Below are positions 7,106-16,175 of a stretch of DNA of 31,782 bases, piece after piece. The notes below the pieces were generated by a model that saw only the letters and a program-made list of their open reading frames with translations, made no database searches and was not told the DNA's origin. Numbering within the stretch: position 1 is the first letter of the stretch; the number at the start of each line of letters is the position of its first letter. Position numbers and translations under genes: made by a program. This stretch comes from a virus. The stretch lies in IMG/VR virus record IMGVR_UViG_3300025872_000194, positions 1-31,782 of that record; one strand, 5' to 3'.

Positions 7106-7661
7106 GTTGCTCCATCAACCGAATGAGTTTCTGTGGGTAGATTGGATCAGTGGCATATCCTTCACGCTTTAGCAGGTATGCACAATCTTCACGAGTAGCT
7201 GCTCGGTTGACGCCTTTATAGCCTTTGTAATCCTTGTACCACTGGGTAACAAGGTGGTTAACACAGTCGTAAGGGGTAGCAAAGTCTTGAAATGATGCCT
7301 TGATGGTAACAGGACCATTACCATAGTCTTCCCAAGTAGTCTTAATAGTACCAGGACCCTTGATACCAAAGAAGTTGTTTTTACCACTAGTAGCAGTACC
7401 ATGGGCTGATTCAAGTGCCCACTGTGCTGCAACAACCTCAGGGAACTTGGCACCAGCAGCTGCTGCAGCCGCTTCAATACCATCCCAAGTGTTACTGAAT
7501 GTTTGAGCCGGAGGTTTAGCAGGAGGTGTCCTCCAAAGTTTTACCCATTCCTGGTCATCAGAAAGCCCCTCAGACCCAAGAAGTTTCTCAAGGGCTTGAA
7601 GGGCTTTGACTTGATTGGGCAAACCTTTGTAGTACCGTGCTACATCGGTTAGCTTAATCAT
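7098..7661 (-). CDS. endolysin, FlgJ-like N-acetylglucosaminidase (GH73 type)
   Basis: The 187-residue enzyme cuts the glycan chain of peptidoglycan for host lysis. The catalytic domain (about 55-187) has AAQWALESAHGT with E84 as the likely general acid, NNFFGIKG at 96-102, and a GYATDPIY segment at 168-175, all typical of FlgJ-type glucosaminidases. Residues 1-50 (KGLPNQVKALQALEKLLGS) are helical and could be a small binding or spacer region. There is no signal peptide, so a holin is expected to release it. Translation is coupled to the holin-candidate gene upstream (ATGA overlap) and to the coiled-coil gene downstream (8-base overlap). Confidence 0.92.
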   Translation of the reverse strand: MIKLTDVARYYKGLPNQVKALQALEKLLGSEGLSDDQEWVKLWRTPPAKPPAQTFSNTWDGIEAAAAAAGAKFPEVVAAQWALESAHGTATSGKNNFFGIKGPGTIKTTWEDYGNGPVTIKASFQDFATPYDCVNHLVTQWYKDYKGYKGVNRAATREDCAYLLKREGYATDPIYPQKLIRLMEQHD

Positions 7662-7864
7662 CGGTTCTTGAATGCTCTACGGATACGACGTACAGTGTCA
7701 TCTTCAGTACGAGTCTTACTGAAGAACACAGCTGCATAAGTGATGAGTTGAGTAACGCTGTTTGCTTTGCGCTTCTTGGTCATGCCAAGGTACTCAGAGG
7801 CAATGAATAGCGCAAAGAAAGCCAAGGTCTCATAGGACACTTTGATGCCAAGAATAGTGATCAT
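7658..7864 (-). CDS. putative holin (single membrane helix, cationic tail)
   Basis: 68 residues: MITILGIKVSYETLAFFALF begins a single membrane helix at about 11-27, and the second half is strongly basic and ends RRIRRAFKNR. Short phage membrane proteins with a cationic tail directly upstream of the endolysin are usually holins or lysis regulators, and the ATGA overlap with the endolysin supports this. I recall close relatives in other cyanophages without a proven function. The first 10 codons are duplicated 1.7 kb upstream as a dead fragment, which shows that recombination occurred at this gene's 5' end. Confidence 0.75.
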   Translation of the reverse strand: MITILGIKVSYETLAFFALFIASEYLGMTKKRKANSVTQLITYAAVFFSKTRTEDDTVRRIRRAFKNR

Positions 7865-7866
7865 GA
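7835..7866 (-). repeat. 32-base direct repeat, intact copy (holin-candidate 5' end)
   Basis: This block, covering the start codon and the first 10 codons of the holin-candidate gene plus two bases before it, matches 9569-9600 at 31 of 32 positions. The single difference is silent (CTT versus CTC, Leu). The two copies bracket exactly the spike gene and its 67-residue partner. Confidence 0.9.
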
Positions 7867-8070
7867 CTATGTGAGCCAGATAGCGTTAGCAATGGCGATA
7901 ACTTTAGGGTCTTGGCCTGTAAGATCATCACCGGGGTGCAGTACATGACGGCTATACGAAGAAGACAGAACTTCTTCGTTTTCAATTACTTGCGTAGCAG
8001 AACGAACTTGAATAATGTTGTTTTCAAGTACTTCGACTCTATCTACAACGGTTTCTTTTGAATAGGACAT
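7867..8070 (-). CDS. hypothetical small protein following the tail spike
   Basis: 67 residues starting MSYSKETVVDRVEVLENNII, with a predicted beta-strand pattern (IIQVRSATQVIEN) and SRHVLHPGDDLTGQDPKV near the end. I recall similar short proteins with a PGDD motif after tail fibre genes in cyanophages. A role in fibre attachment or folding is possible but unproven. It ends two bases before the holin-candidate ATG and follows the spike gene by 18 bases. It occupies the same slot relative to the spike that the 87-residue gene (9601-9864) occupies relative to the main fibre. Confidence 0.75.
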   Translation of the reverse strand: MSYSKETVVDRVEVLENNIIQVRSATQVIENEEVLSSSYSRHVLHPGDDLTGQDPKVIAIANAIWLT

Positions 8071-8088
8071 AGTAAATGTGTGAGATTA

Positions 8089-9549
8089 TTATGCGACATA
8101 AGAGAAGTCAAGCCAAATATCTCCAACTCCACTAGAGATCTGCGAAACGACAGCAGAGCTGAGGCCGCTGGTCGTTTGGTTGTTCAGAAGCAGCTGAGTG
8201 CTGCTATTGCGTAGCTGGCCAACAATCGTACCTTCTGTAGATGTAATATCTGCAACTGTGATTGGTACGTGCTGCCAAGTGTTTGCTGTAGAACCGGTCG
8301 CATACGGCAATCCACTGATCCTGATTTGTGATCCGGCTGTCATTCCAGTTGTATTGATATTCAGGATTGCAGCCCTGATTCGCACTGTATTACCAATCTT
8401 GGTATAGCTAGCAACAGTGGTAGTTATGGAAGCGTTATTTGTTCCATCCGTAACAACCGGAGTCCATGTTCCAGTTTCGTAGTCGGTTAGAACAGAGCCA
8501 GAGGCACTGGCCCCCGCCACAGCGGAAAAGTCAATGCCGTACCCATCGGCAAACTCAAGATTACCGCTGGAACCAAGAACTGCACTTGGTGTTGAGGAGC
8601 TGTAAATGCTGACGCCATCCGAAGAAATATGAACAGAGGCGCCAGTTGTACTATTACCTGCCCAGTCAACGCCACGTCCACCAAGTACAACAACAGGGCC
8701 AGTGGTAACCGGAGCATTGGTGTTTGATTCAAGCCACGGAGAAATGATGACGTGAGTAGAGCCCCCAGCATTGCGCAAGAATGGGTAGGCGCAGTACTCA
8801 AAAATCGGGTTAACGAATGTCAGATTCCAAGAGGATTCCGCGTAATACCCATAAGAGCAGCCACTGAAGTAGCAGTTGCTGATAACCATGCCGCTGGTTG
8901 ACCAGCCGGTAACAACCGTTTGGTCGAATACAATGCCACCGGTCAGAACGGCTGGACTTGCGCTATCGCCGCAATCCAGGAAGCGACAGTTGTCAATCGT
9001 GAACTGCCACTGTCCAGAGAAGTACAAGGCTGCGCTGTTCCAGTAGCGGAACATACACTCTTCAATGATCGTGTGGCGCTGGGTGCCGACGTTGCCAAAG
9101 TCAAAGCAGCGTTCCCCGGTCCCTGTTGTTGCACCTGGACCCGTGAAGTAAATTCCTCGATAAGTGGCACTGTGAAAATGACTGAAAAGAGGGGAACCCG
9201 CAACAGCAGGTACAAAGTCGATCTGCGTATTGGAGGTGTTGCCGCCAGCCCCGATTAGCTCAGGTCTTTCGGCAAAGCCTGCTGCAACGGAAACAGTGAT
9301 CGTCTGAGTAACGCGATACTTGCCCGCTGGCAGGTAAACTCGCCCAGCTGAGGTCAGAGCATTTTGAATAGCGGTAGTACAGTCGTAAGTCGATGTTTTT
9401 GCTTTAATTCCAGCATGTTCAGCAACCGGAATAAAATCCAGTACACTCACCACATCTTGCAGCTTTGATTCAACGGTGCGCTGCACAGCACCAGAACCGG
9501 CCTGGATGAAACCTCCACCCAGGTCGGCTAAGTCACGTGTTTTTGTCAC
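8089..9549 (-). CDS. second tail spike/fibre protein with pectate-lyase-like beta-helix
   Basis: 486 residues. After a short N-terminus (MTKTRDLADLGGGFIQAG) comes RTVESKLQDVVSVLDF at 24-39, a linker that in phage tail proteins precedes a right-handed beta-helix. The middle shows the stacked short strands of such a helix (repeated N.C.F.DC-like turns, as in FTIDNCRFLDCGDS). The C-terminal part (from about 355, YETGTWTPVVTDG) matches a common phage receptor-binding or capping domain. It likely binds or degrades host surface polysaccharide. Unlike the main fibre it lacks a T7 gp17-type tail-attachment domain, so it must dock through another protein or be attached differently. The start is GTG with no Shine-Dalgarno sequence. 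The gene looks GC-richer than the fibre, and it is bracketed by the 32-base repeat, both signs of insertion. Confidence 0.88.
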   Translation of the reverse strand: MTKTRDLADLGGGFIQAGSGAVQRTVESKLQDVVSVLDFIPVAEHAGIKAKTSTYDCTTAIQNALTSAGRVYLPAGKYRVTQTITVSVAAGFAERPELIGAGGNTSNTQIDFVPAVAGSPLFSHFHSATYRGIYFTGPGATTGTGERCFDFGNVGTQRHTIIEECMFRYWNSAALYFSGQWQFTIDNCRFLDCGDSASPAVLTGGIVFDQTVVTGWSTSGMVISNCYFSGCSYGYYAESSWNLTFVNPIFEYCAYPFLRNAGGSTHVIISPWLESNTNAPVTTGPVVVLGGRGVDWAGNSTTGASVHISSDGVSIYSSSTPSAVLGSSGNLEFADGYGIDFSAVAGASASGSVLTDYETGTWTPVVTDGTNNASITTTVASYTKIGNTVRIRAAILNINTTGMTAGSQIRISGLPYATGSTANTWQHVPITVADITSTEGTIVGQLRNSSTQLLLNNQTTSGLSSAVVSQISSGVGDIWLDFSYVA

Positions 9550-9556
9550 AAGTTAG

Positions 9557-9598
9557 TTACTGAGTAGAGGACACTTTGATGCCGAGAATAGTGATCAT
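9557..9598 (-). pseudogene. truncated copy of the holin-candidate gene start
   Basis: An ATG at 9598 begins MITILGIKVS, identical to the first 10 residues of the holin-candidate protein, then runs into STQ and a stop. The copy is preceded by TAATC, and the intact gene by TAGTC, so the junction with the upstream small gene is preserved as well. It cannot make a working membrane protein. It is best read as a recombination scar left when the spike cassette entered between the 87-residue gene and the holin-candidate gene. Confidence 0.9.
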
Positions 9599-9600
9599 GA

Positions 9601-9864
9601 TTAGCAGTCGGTAGCGTTTGCAAATTCAGGAAGAGTCTTGAGATGTTCATAAGCTTGTTTAATAGGATTGGGACCGTCTAGATCTAAACTAAATCGTACA
9701 TTAGAAGAGTCAAGAACAATACCGTCCTTATTATCTTTGATCTCAATAACAGCAGTTATCGAGTTCTTAGTTCCGGTTACTGTAGATACTTTGATGTAGA
9801 CAGAATCAAAGTCTATTGCTTGTTGAAAATTGTCAACAAGTTGCATCGATTGGGAAAGTGCCAT
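9601..9864 (-). CDS. hypothetical small protein following the tail fibre
   Basis: 87 residues with an alternating strand pattern (DSVYIKVSTVTGTKNSITAV, then SNVRFSLDL) and a helical end (QAYEHLKTLPEFANATDC). It is acidic, soluble and of unknown function. It lies 9 bases after the tail fibre gene and two bases before the holin fragment's ATG, so before the spike insertion it was probably the direct neighbour of the holin-candidate gene. A fibre-associated role is possible from position only. Confidence 0.75.
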   Translation of the reverse strand: MALSQSMQLVDNFQQAIDFDSVYIKVSTVTGTKNSITAVIEIKDNKDGIVLDSSNVRFSLDLDGPNPIKQAYEHLKTLPEFANATDC

Positions 9865-9873
9865 AATAGCTTG

Positions 9874-12078
9874 TTAAGTTGCTTTGTAAGTGATACGAAT
9901 ACGGAAGGTTCCAGTACCCGTTCCTGCAGTTATTAAATACGTATTATGAGTGCTACCACTAAAAACACTGCCCGTCGCAGAAAGATTAGCTGCTCCGTTT
10001 GTCAAACTAACGGAAGAAAGATCCGCAATATCTAACACCCTGTTATTTTGACTTGTATCGCCAATACGTAAACGGCATGTAGTTAATGTACCTACAACAT
10101 CAATTAGTTCTACTTTTGATATATATCCTCCTAACTCTGTTTCTGACCCCAAAAGCCATGCCGTTTGTGCTACGGAAACATTCGCCGTAAAAGTAGGACT
10201 TATCCATTGTCTAGTTTGTAAACTGCTAAGACCGGGAACAGCAACCCCGGATACAGACACAGACTTCAGAAAGTCAAAAAAGTTCGATCCTCCCAACTTG
10301 CGAAGTAGGCTGGTAGTTGCTGCTCCAGAACCAGTCAAATAAAAGACATTAGCTGGAGTATTATCATATAAGTTATTACTGAACACATTGCCATAAAAAT
10401 CACCAACTGCATCAATGCTCCACTCTATGAAATTCTCAACAGCGTTTAATAACGCAACTTTATTTTCGGTAAAAGTAGAATTTACGAAGCGTCTAAACCA
10501 AAAAGCCGAAGTCCTAGCTGAAACATTAGAGGTATTAGAATTACCGACGTAATTACCGGATACGGTAAAGTTCGTGCATTTAAAGATTTCACCTAATCTG
10601 ATAGGAGTTCTGCATTCTTCTATATAATTATTTGTTATTTGAACATTAGTACAAGCACCTGCATCCGTTCCGCTAACAATAGATTCATTGGCGACCCATA
10701 TGCCGTCATAAGAAGATTCAATAACATTTCCAGTAATAGTTCCTACTGTTAATGGTCCTCTGATATTGATTGCACCTCCGGCGCTTCCTCCAGTAATGAC
10801 ACAATCTCTGATAACGAGCCCATTGGTGTAGTCAGAAGCCCGAATAGCCCAATTACCGCTACCTGATGTAGTTACGTCACTATTTAGTATGACGCCACGA
10901 ACACTGAACAGAATGTTTATGCCGCCTTTAATTTCGCAATCAAACACACGAAAATCGGGGCATAGATTAAAAGTTACAGCGTAAGGACTCCCTGTGCTAT
11001 TTACGGATAAGTGCGAAAGTTCAATTTCCCTAATAGAACCTCCTCCATCTCCACATACAATTTTACCGACAATTTCACTTCGATATTTGCCGGCTCCAAT
11101 AAGATGTGCTTCGTCTCCTGGCGTAATAGTGGAAACAAGGTAAATACCTTCCGGGAAAAAAACGCATTTATGAGCATCGATTGCCGCCTGAATAGCTGCC
11201 GTATCATCAGCAACCCCATCACCAACCGCCCCAAAGTCCTTAACGGAGACAACATCCTTTAGCTTGCTTTCAACAGTCCGAGTAGTTGCACCTATGCCGG
11301 ATTGGGTAAATGCAAGCTTAGTAGATTGAATAGCAGCTCCACTATCCACCTTAGCGTTAGTGACACTGCCATCAGGAACAGTACCTACAGTATAGCTAGA
11401 GGAACTATGAACCTCAACAATATCACCAGCAATCAATGCAGGGATACCAGTAAGCGTTGATCCAGTAGTACCCAAATAATCAATACCTCGAACCTGTAGA
11501 GCGCCGTTGATAAAGACCTTTTCAGAACCAGGTACATACGATAGAGTGATACCATTATCATCATTTCCACTGAGGCTGGTCTCACCACCAACTGCAGTCT
11601 TCGACCACCGACGGTAAAAGACTGGAACTTCTGAGGAGAAAACACCTTCTACAAAGCTACGATTGGCAGCATCAGTACTAGCAACTGGAGCAGCAAGATT
11701 GGTAATTTTGTAGCCATTCATATTGAAGTCACTAACCATAGGGTTAGAACCATCAATGCTGACAGCGTTATTGTTAATCTCTTGGGTTACATAAAGATTC
11801 TGAGTGAAGTTATCATTCAGGTCCTTTGCTCGAATAGCGGAACCTGGATAGAAAGTAGCAGCCAATGCCGCATCATCGGTATCCCGATAAATACGAATGG
11901 CTGCACCATTAGCAGGAGCCGTGTTGAATGATACCGTGGTAGCGTTGGCTAAGGTATATGCAGTTGTATCAACACCATTAACACTTACTTTAATGTCAGT
12001 GGTTTCAAGGTATGGGAAAGTGAAGGAATAGTTCGTGATTGAACCATTCCCTGTGTATGTGTTTTGTGTTACGGCCAT
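9874..12078 (-). CDS. tail fibre with T7 gp17-like attachment domain and beta-helix
   Basis: 734 residues. Residues 1-150 carry the T7 tail fibre N-terminal domain (YTGNGSITNYSFTFPYLETT, then IRAKDLNDNF), which docks on the tail. A linker with TVPDGSVTNAKVDSG follows. RTVESKLKDVVSVKDFGAVG at 267-286 and DGVADDTAAIQAAID then open a pectate-lyase-like beta-helix running to about residue 600. The C-terminal part probably caps the helix or binds the receptor. It starts in a TAATG overlap with the last internal virion gene, as gene 17 follows gene 16 in T7. Sharing the RTVESKL.DVVSV.DF linker with the second spike (8089-9549) gives the phage a natural crossover point for swapping receptor-binding ends. 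Confidence 0.93.
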   Translation of the reverse strand: MAVTQNTYTGNGSITNYSFTFPYLETTDIKVSVNGVDTTAYTLANATTVSFNTAPANGAAIRIYRDTDDAALAATFYPGSAIRAKDLNDNFTQNLYVTQEINNNAVSIDGSNPMVSDFNMNGYKITNLAAPVASTDAANRSFVEGVFSSEVPVFYRRWSKTAVGGETSLSGNDDNGITLSYVPGSEKVFINGALQVRGIDYLGTTGSTLTGIPALIAGDIVEVHSSSSYTVGTVPDGSVTNAKVDSGAAIQSTKLAFTQSGIGATTRTVESKLKDVVSVKDFGAVGDGVADDTAAIQAAIDAHKCVFFPEGIYLVSTITPGDEAHLIGAGKYRSEIVGKIVCGDGGGSIREIELSHLSVNSTGSPYAVTFNLCPDFRVFDCEIKGGINILFSVRGVILNSDVTTSGSGNWAIRASDYTNGLVIRDCVITGGSAGGAINIRGPLTVGTITGNVIESSYDGIWVANESIVSGTDAGACTNVQITNNYIEECRTPIRLGEIFKCTNFTVSGNYVGNSNTSNVSARTSAFWFRRFVNSTFTENKVALLNAVENFIEWSIDAVGDFYGNVFSNNLYDNTPANVFYLTGSGAATTSLLRKLGGSNFFDFLKSVSVSGVAVPGLSSLQTRQWISPTFTANVSVAQTAWLLGSETELGGYISKVELIDVVGTLTTCRLRIGDTSQNNRVLDIADLSSVSLTNGAANLSATGSVFSGSTHNTYLITAGTGTGTFRIRITYKAT

Positions 12079-15000
12079 TACTTCCTAATGTCAAGTAGAG
12101 CTTGGACTTCATCCGCTCTCTGTGAGTTACCTTGTTTACGTTGGGTGGCAGCAAGTGCCTCAAGACGAGCCTGTTGATTAAGTTGTTGAATATCTGGCGA
12201 ATCATTCATCAGGTGCTGCCATGCAACCTGCTTGGCATCCTTCAGAATCTTTTCAATACGTGAGTTATGGAACGTTGTCGAAGCATCATAGCGTCGCCCA
12301 TTATCTCGATCATTCTCCATCTTAAGGATAGAGTCAATAACCTTAGGGTCTTGGAATAGACGCTCCAGCTGTCCTTCAATGTTCTGCTGGCTTACATAAT
12401 ACTGGAACTTAGATTTGAGATCAGGACGACCTTCTAGTGATTCCTTATTGGGGCCAGTGTTGAAGGTAAGCTTCAGATCAACACCACTACGGAACAGTAG
12501 ATCCCTAGTTGGAGTAACAGTTGGGTTTACCATGAAAGGTGAGACACCATTCCACAGTCGAACAGCAAGGTCATAATCCTGAAGCGGTTGACCATTAAGG
12601 ATGTCGTACCTATAGGTAGGAGTAACACCAGGCATCAGGTCAACATACAGGTTGCGGTTGTAGATAGACTGAGTAAATCCTTTCTCCAGTTCACGCATAC
12701 CAGGACTGAGAATCTTGCCGATCTCATTCCTCATACCACTAAGAGGTACTTGGTTATTAACTAGGTTTGCAGCAATCTGAGGAAGCTTCATACCACCTTG
12801 GAATGCTTCAGTCACCTGAAACAGTCCAGCCATAAATGACTTATTGGTGATGTTCTGGCTGATCAGGTAAGCAATAGCTCCAAGATGATCTGCGGTGTGT
12901 TGATCCCCCATGACCTTGTTGGCATCACCAACGTCAGCGATGAAGCTGAGAATCGTGTTGAATGGTTCTAGGGCTTCATAGGAGACATACTTATCCCCCA
13001 TCTTGATTGAACGAGGACGCCAACCAAACTGTTGCCATGATTCACGAAGTTGACGATCATAAGGACCGTTGCCTGTTACCTGACCATTAGCAACCATCAT
13101 GGCTACCATTGCAGTAAAGCCATACCCGATAGCTTGACGACCGCGAATAGTAGCTCGTGCTATCTCCAGGTCTTCTGCAGACTTGATGCCATACTGCAGC
13201 AGCTGTGGATCATCAAAGTTGCGAGTCAGGATGTCTACATTCTCTTTGATGAAGCTGTTAAGGATTGGTGTGTACTTAGACGTAAGGTCAAGTGCTCCAA
13301 CACCTGTCTTCATGAACAACATGAATGGACGAAGGTACGGTTGTGCTTTAAAGGCCTCATCTAGCTTCTTAGCAAAACCACTCAGCTCTCTAGTGAATGC
13401 AGCTTCTTGATAGGCAAACTTGGCGATACCATCACTCAGTTGGCCATCAGCATCAAATATCTTTCCTTCAAACCTCTTCTCAGCTTCTTGAATCAGCCTG
13501 GGAATCTCTACATCATCCCACGCCTTACCAAGTTGCTTCGCCTGATCCCATACTTCCATCACAGCTTGTTGCCGGATGCTTGCACGTCCGATCATGTTCT
13601 TAAAGAACGAGTCAGATGCTTGAAGAATACGAGGACCGTAGTTAAAGATAGGAAGTTTGTTGACAGTACGCAGGAAATCTGCAATACCCATCATCGCTTT
13701 ATCTCCATCTGATCCGTAGAGACGAGCACTTTCCTTTAATGCTTCCCATTCGTAGTCCTTACCTGTTGGAGTAAAGCCACGCCAGCCTTCATCTAGTTGG
13801 GTATAGGCATGGAAATCAGCAACGGCTTTCTTCCACGACTCCCCAATAGATTCGTACATAGCCCCCAGAGAGGCGTATGCACCACGAATAACACCTTCCT
13901 TATCTGTTTGACCTAGGCTACCAACAATTGTAGCCACAGGACGCATGATAGTGTTCAAACCTGTACCAACAGCCGCACGAACTGGTGTCTTAGGGCCAGA
14001 CAACATGGAGTTGATACCCATGGTTGCCATTTCATCAATGACTTTATTTCTGACTACAGCATCTCCTTCCCGATAACCACGGAGGTTACGGGACATAAAG
14101 GCATTGAAGTCAACAAGCATTGACTTGTTAGCACCATTAGTAGCTACAAAGTGGTTGAATACCTGCAGTAGCTCATCGTTGGCATTATCCCTGATGAGTT
14201 GCTTGAGGGCTTCTGAGGACTCAGATACAGCACGATCAGACTCATCCATCATCTTGCCAAGGTCTTCAAGACCAGGACTGAACCGACGAAGGTTCCAAGA
14301 CGACAACATGGAGGTCTCTTTACGGATACGTGTCAGTGCTGCCCATCGTGCAAGCACACCATCCATGACTCCACCGGGAGCATTGAGTGCTACTTCATCA
14401 GCAACATTCACAGCACCCCTAGCAAGGTCACGCATACCGTGAGTCAGTTGGGAAATAACCAGATCAGTAGCAATAAGCTGAGAATGATTCAGAACCTCAC
14501 GACCTTCAATAACGGTCTTAGGAAGTACACCACCATTCTTGGTACGTGAGAAGGCATCAATGAAATCCCGAAGCTCATCCGCACTGTAATCAGTAATAGC
14601 TCGCTGATTACCACCCTCATCTAGGAACTTGGCTAGCTCATTAGCAGCTTCAACAAAGTCATCCTTGATGTTCTGGGGAGTCTTCTTACCACCGTAGATT
14701 GCTTGGAAGGCAGGATCAGCTACCAGTTGGTCTGCAATCTGATCTACCTCTTTCTTACTAAGACCAGGAGCACCATATTCTAATCGACGAATATGAGCTT
14801 CACTAAGGGGACCACGGGGAGAACCCTGTGATTGAGTCCAGTCGTTACGGATCTGGATCATATCCCTCACACCTTTAGTTGGACGTGAGGTGTTAGTCAG
14901 AGCTTGGTTATCAGTAACATCACCCTCATCGTAATAGGCAGGGTTCTGGCGTGGAGCACCATTAGCCATATCCTCAATGAGTTGATCTTCGGCTACCTGT

Positions 15001-16175
15001 TGGTTAGCCTTCCCTTGCTTCTCAGCTCGACGACCAAAGTCACGTACTTCACCCCAGTCAAGGTCATGCTTCTGAGCAGCCTTGGCCATGTATTGAAGCT
15101 TCTCATCTTCTTTAAGAGCCTTCCAATGGTCGATACCCATTAGTTCGTTATTAGCTCTCCATTCAGCAATGGTGGGGAACTCAGCCATCACAGCCTCACC
15201 AGTTGAGTCCGCTTGGATTTGAGCTAGCTTTTCATTACCAGCCTTCTCTTGTCGGTATACACTGGCTTCATAATCTTTCTGTGCATACCGCTGAACCTTT
15301 TCTGTCTTCTGTGCATACTCAATCCTAGAAGACCTCTGAAGGGCCTCTTGGGTTGGGTCAGCTACATTCCCCCTTGAGGCGGGCTTGAGGCTCCTTGCAG
15401 CGGCTCCTACGCCCTCCAGAGCAGCATCTACGACAAGGCCAATGCCCAAACCCTCAGCCGTGTTCATGAGAGCACGCTGAGCAGGAGACATATCATCTGT
15501 AGTAGCAATAGGCTTCAGCACACTTGACCACTCAGGCTTCATATCAATCAGAGCCCGAGCAACGTTCCCTTGTTGTGAGGTGTTGCTGATCGTGTCGTAT
15601 ACGGCACCTTTAACACCTGCACTTACAGCTCGCTGAGCCCAAGGTGCTGCCTTGGTAAGGCCTGTAGCTCCCTTCAGAGCAGCAGCTCCTTTGGCAACTA
15701 GGCCAACTTTGCTAACTGCAGTAACAGGGAGCATCCCCAATCCAAACTCAGTTACCGTACGAAGAACATTTCCCCATACAGTACGAGTGATTGGCTTCTC
15801 TTTAATGACAAGTGGGTTGTCATATAGGTAGGGTTTATCAGGTGTAGCTGGCTGGTAGAACTTAGGATCAAAGAACTTTGGCAGACTGGTGATACTGTTC
15901 ACCATGTCAATGGCACCACCAGCCAAAGCATTACCAGCTTCGGTGAGATTCTCACCAATGCCAAACTGCTTAGGATCCTTCAGTTCATGAGAGCCTTTCA
16001 GGGAACCATCCGGATTCTTCTTAGCAGCCATATCTTGCTCTGCCTTCTTGTTGGCGGCAACTTCAGCATCGGCTGCTTGCTTATCAGCGGCTATCTCCTG
16101 ATCGACAGCCTGCAAGTTATTGTATCGGTTTAGCGCTTCTTGGTTAACTTCAAACCGATCATCAAATGTACTCAT
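12078..16175 (-). CDS. internal virion protein, T7 gp16-like (DNA ejection)
   Basis: This 1365-residue protein is the last and largest of the three internal core genes and sits directly before the tail fibre, like T7 gp16 (1318 residues). It has a charged, helical N-terminus (residues 1-70, many Ala, Lys, Gln, Asp), then hydrophobic and Gly-rich stretches around 140-200 and 245-275 that could insert into the host membrane, then a long helical body. The C-terminal part has LRESWQQFGWRPRSIKMGDK and YVSYEALEPFN. No lysozyme motif is seen here; peptidoglycan-cutting domains are in the 1025-residue neighbour instead. It likely forms part of the tube ejected into the cell ahead of the DNA. Its start overlaps the upstream stop (ATGA), and its stop overlaps the fibre start (TAATG). 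Confidence 0.85.
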   Translation of the reverse strand: MSTFDDRFEVNQEALNRYNNLQAVDQEIAADKQAADAEVAANKKAEQDMAAKKNPDGSLKGSHELKDPKQFGIGENLTEAGNALAGGAIDMVNSITSLPKFFDPKFYQPATPDKPYLYDNPLVIKEKPITRTVWGNVLRTVTEFGLGMLPVTAVSKVGLVAKGAAALKGATGLTKAAPWAQRAVSAGVKGAVYDTISNTSQQGNVARALIDMKPEWSSVLKPIATTDDMSPAQRALMNTAEGLGIGLVVDAALEGVGAAARSLKPASRGNVADPTQEALQRSSRIEYAQKTEKVQRYAQKDYEASVYRQEKAGNEKLAQIQADSTGEAVMAEFPTIAEWRANNELMGIDHWKALKEDEKLQYMAKAAQKHDLDWGEVRDFGRRAEKQGKANQQVAEDQLIEDMANGAPRQNPAYYDEGDVTDNQALTNTSRPTKGVRDMIQIRNDWTQSQGSPRGPLSEAHIRRLEYGAPGLSKKEVDQIADQLVADPAFQAIYGGKKTPQNIKDDFVEAANELAKFLDEGGNQRAITDYSADELRDFIDAFSRTKNGGVLPKTVIEGREVLNHSQLIATDLVISQLTHGMRDLARGAVNVADEVALNAPGGVMDGVLARWAALTRIRKETSMLSSWNLRRFSPGLEDLGKMMDESDRAVSESSEALKQLIRDNANDELLQVFNHFVATNGANKSMLVDFNAFMSRNLRGYREGDAVVRNKVIDEMATMGINSMLSGPKTPVRAAVGTGLNTIMRPVATIVGSLGQTDKEGVIRGAYASLGAMYESIGESWKKAVADFHAYTQLDEGWRGFTPTGKDYEWEALKESARLYGSDGDKAMMGIADFLRTVNKLPIFNYGPRILQASDSFFKNMIGRASIRQQAVMEVWDQAKQLGKAWDDVEIPRLIQEAEKRFEGKIFDADGQLSDGIAKFAYQEAAFTRELSGFAKKLDEAFKAQPYLRPFMLFMKTGVGALDLTSKYTPILNSFIKENVDILTRNFDDPQLLQYGIKSAEDLEIARATIRGRQAIGYGFTAMVAMMVANGQVTGNGPYDRQLRESWQQFGWRPRSIKMGDKYVSYEALEPFNTILSFIADVGDANKVMGDQHTADHLGAIAYLISQNITNKSFMAGLFQVTEAFQGGMKLPQIAANLVNNQVPLSGMRNEIGKILSPGMRELEKGFTQSIYNRNLYVDLMPGVTPTYRYDILNGQPLQDYDLAVRLWNGVSPFMVNPTVTPTRDLLFRSGVDLKLTFNTGPNKESLEGRPDLKSKFQYYVSQQNIEGQLERLFQDPKVIDSILKMENDRDNGRRYDASTTFHNSRIEKILKDAKQVAWQHLMNDSPDIQQLNQQARLEALAATQRKQGNSQRADEVQALLDIRK

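Noticed and set aside
8943-9258. Overlapping frames on both strands within the spike gene
   Set aside because: They lie inside the well-supported spike frame and show no domain; they are by-products of its composition.
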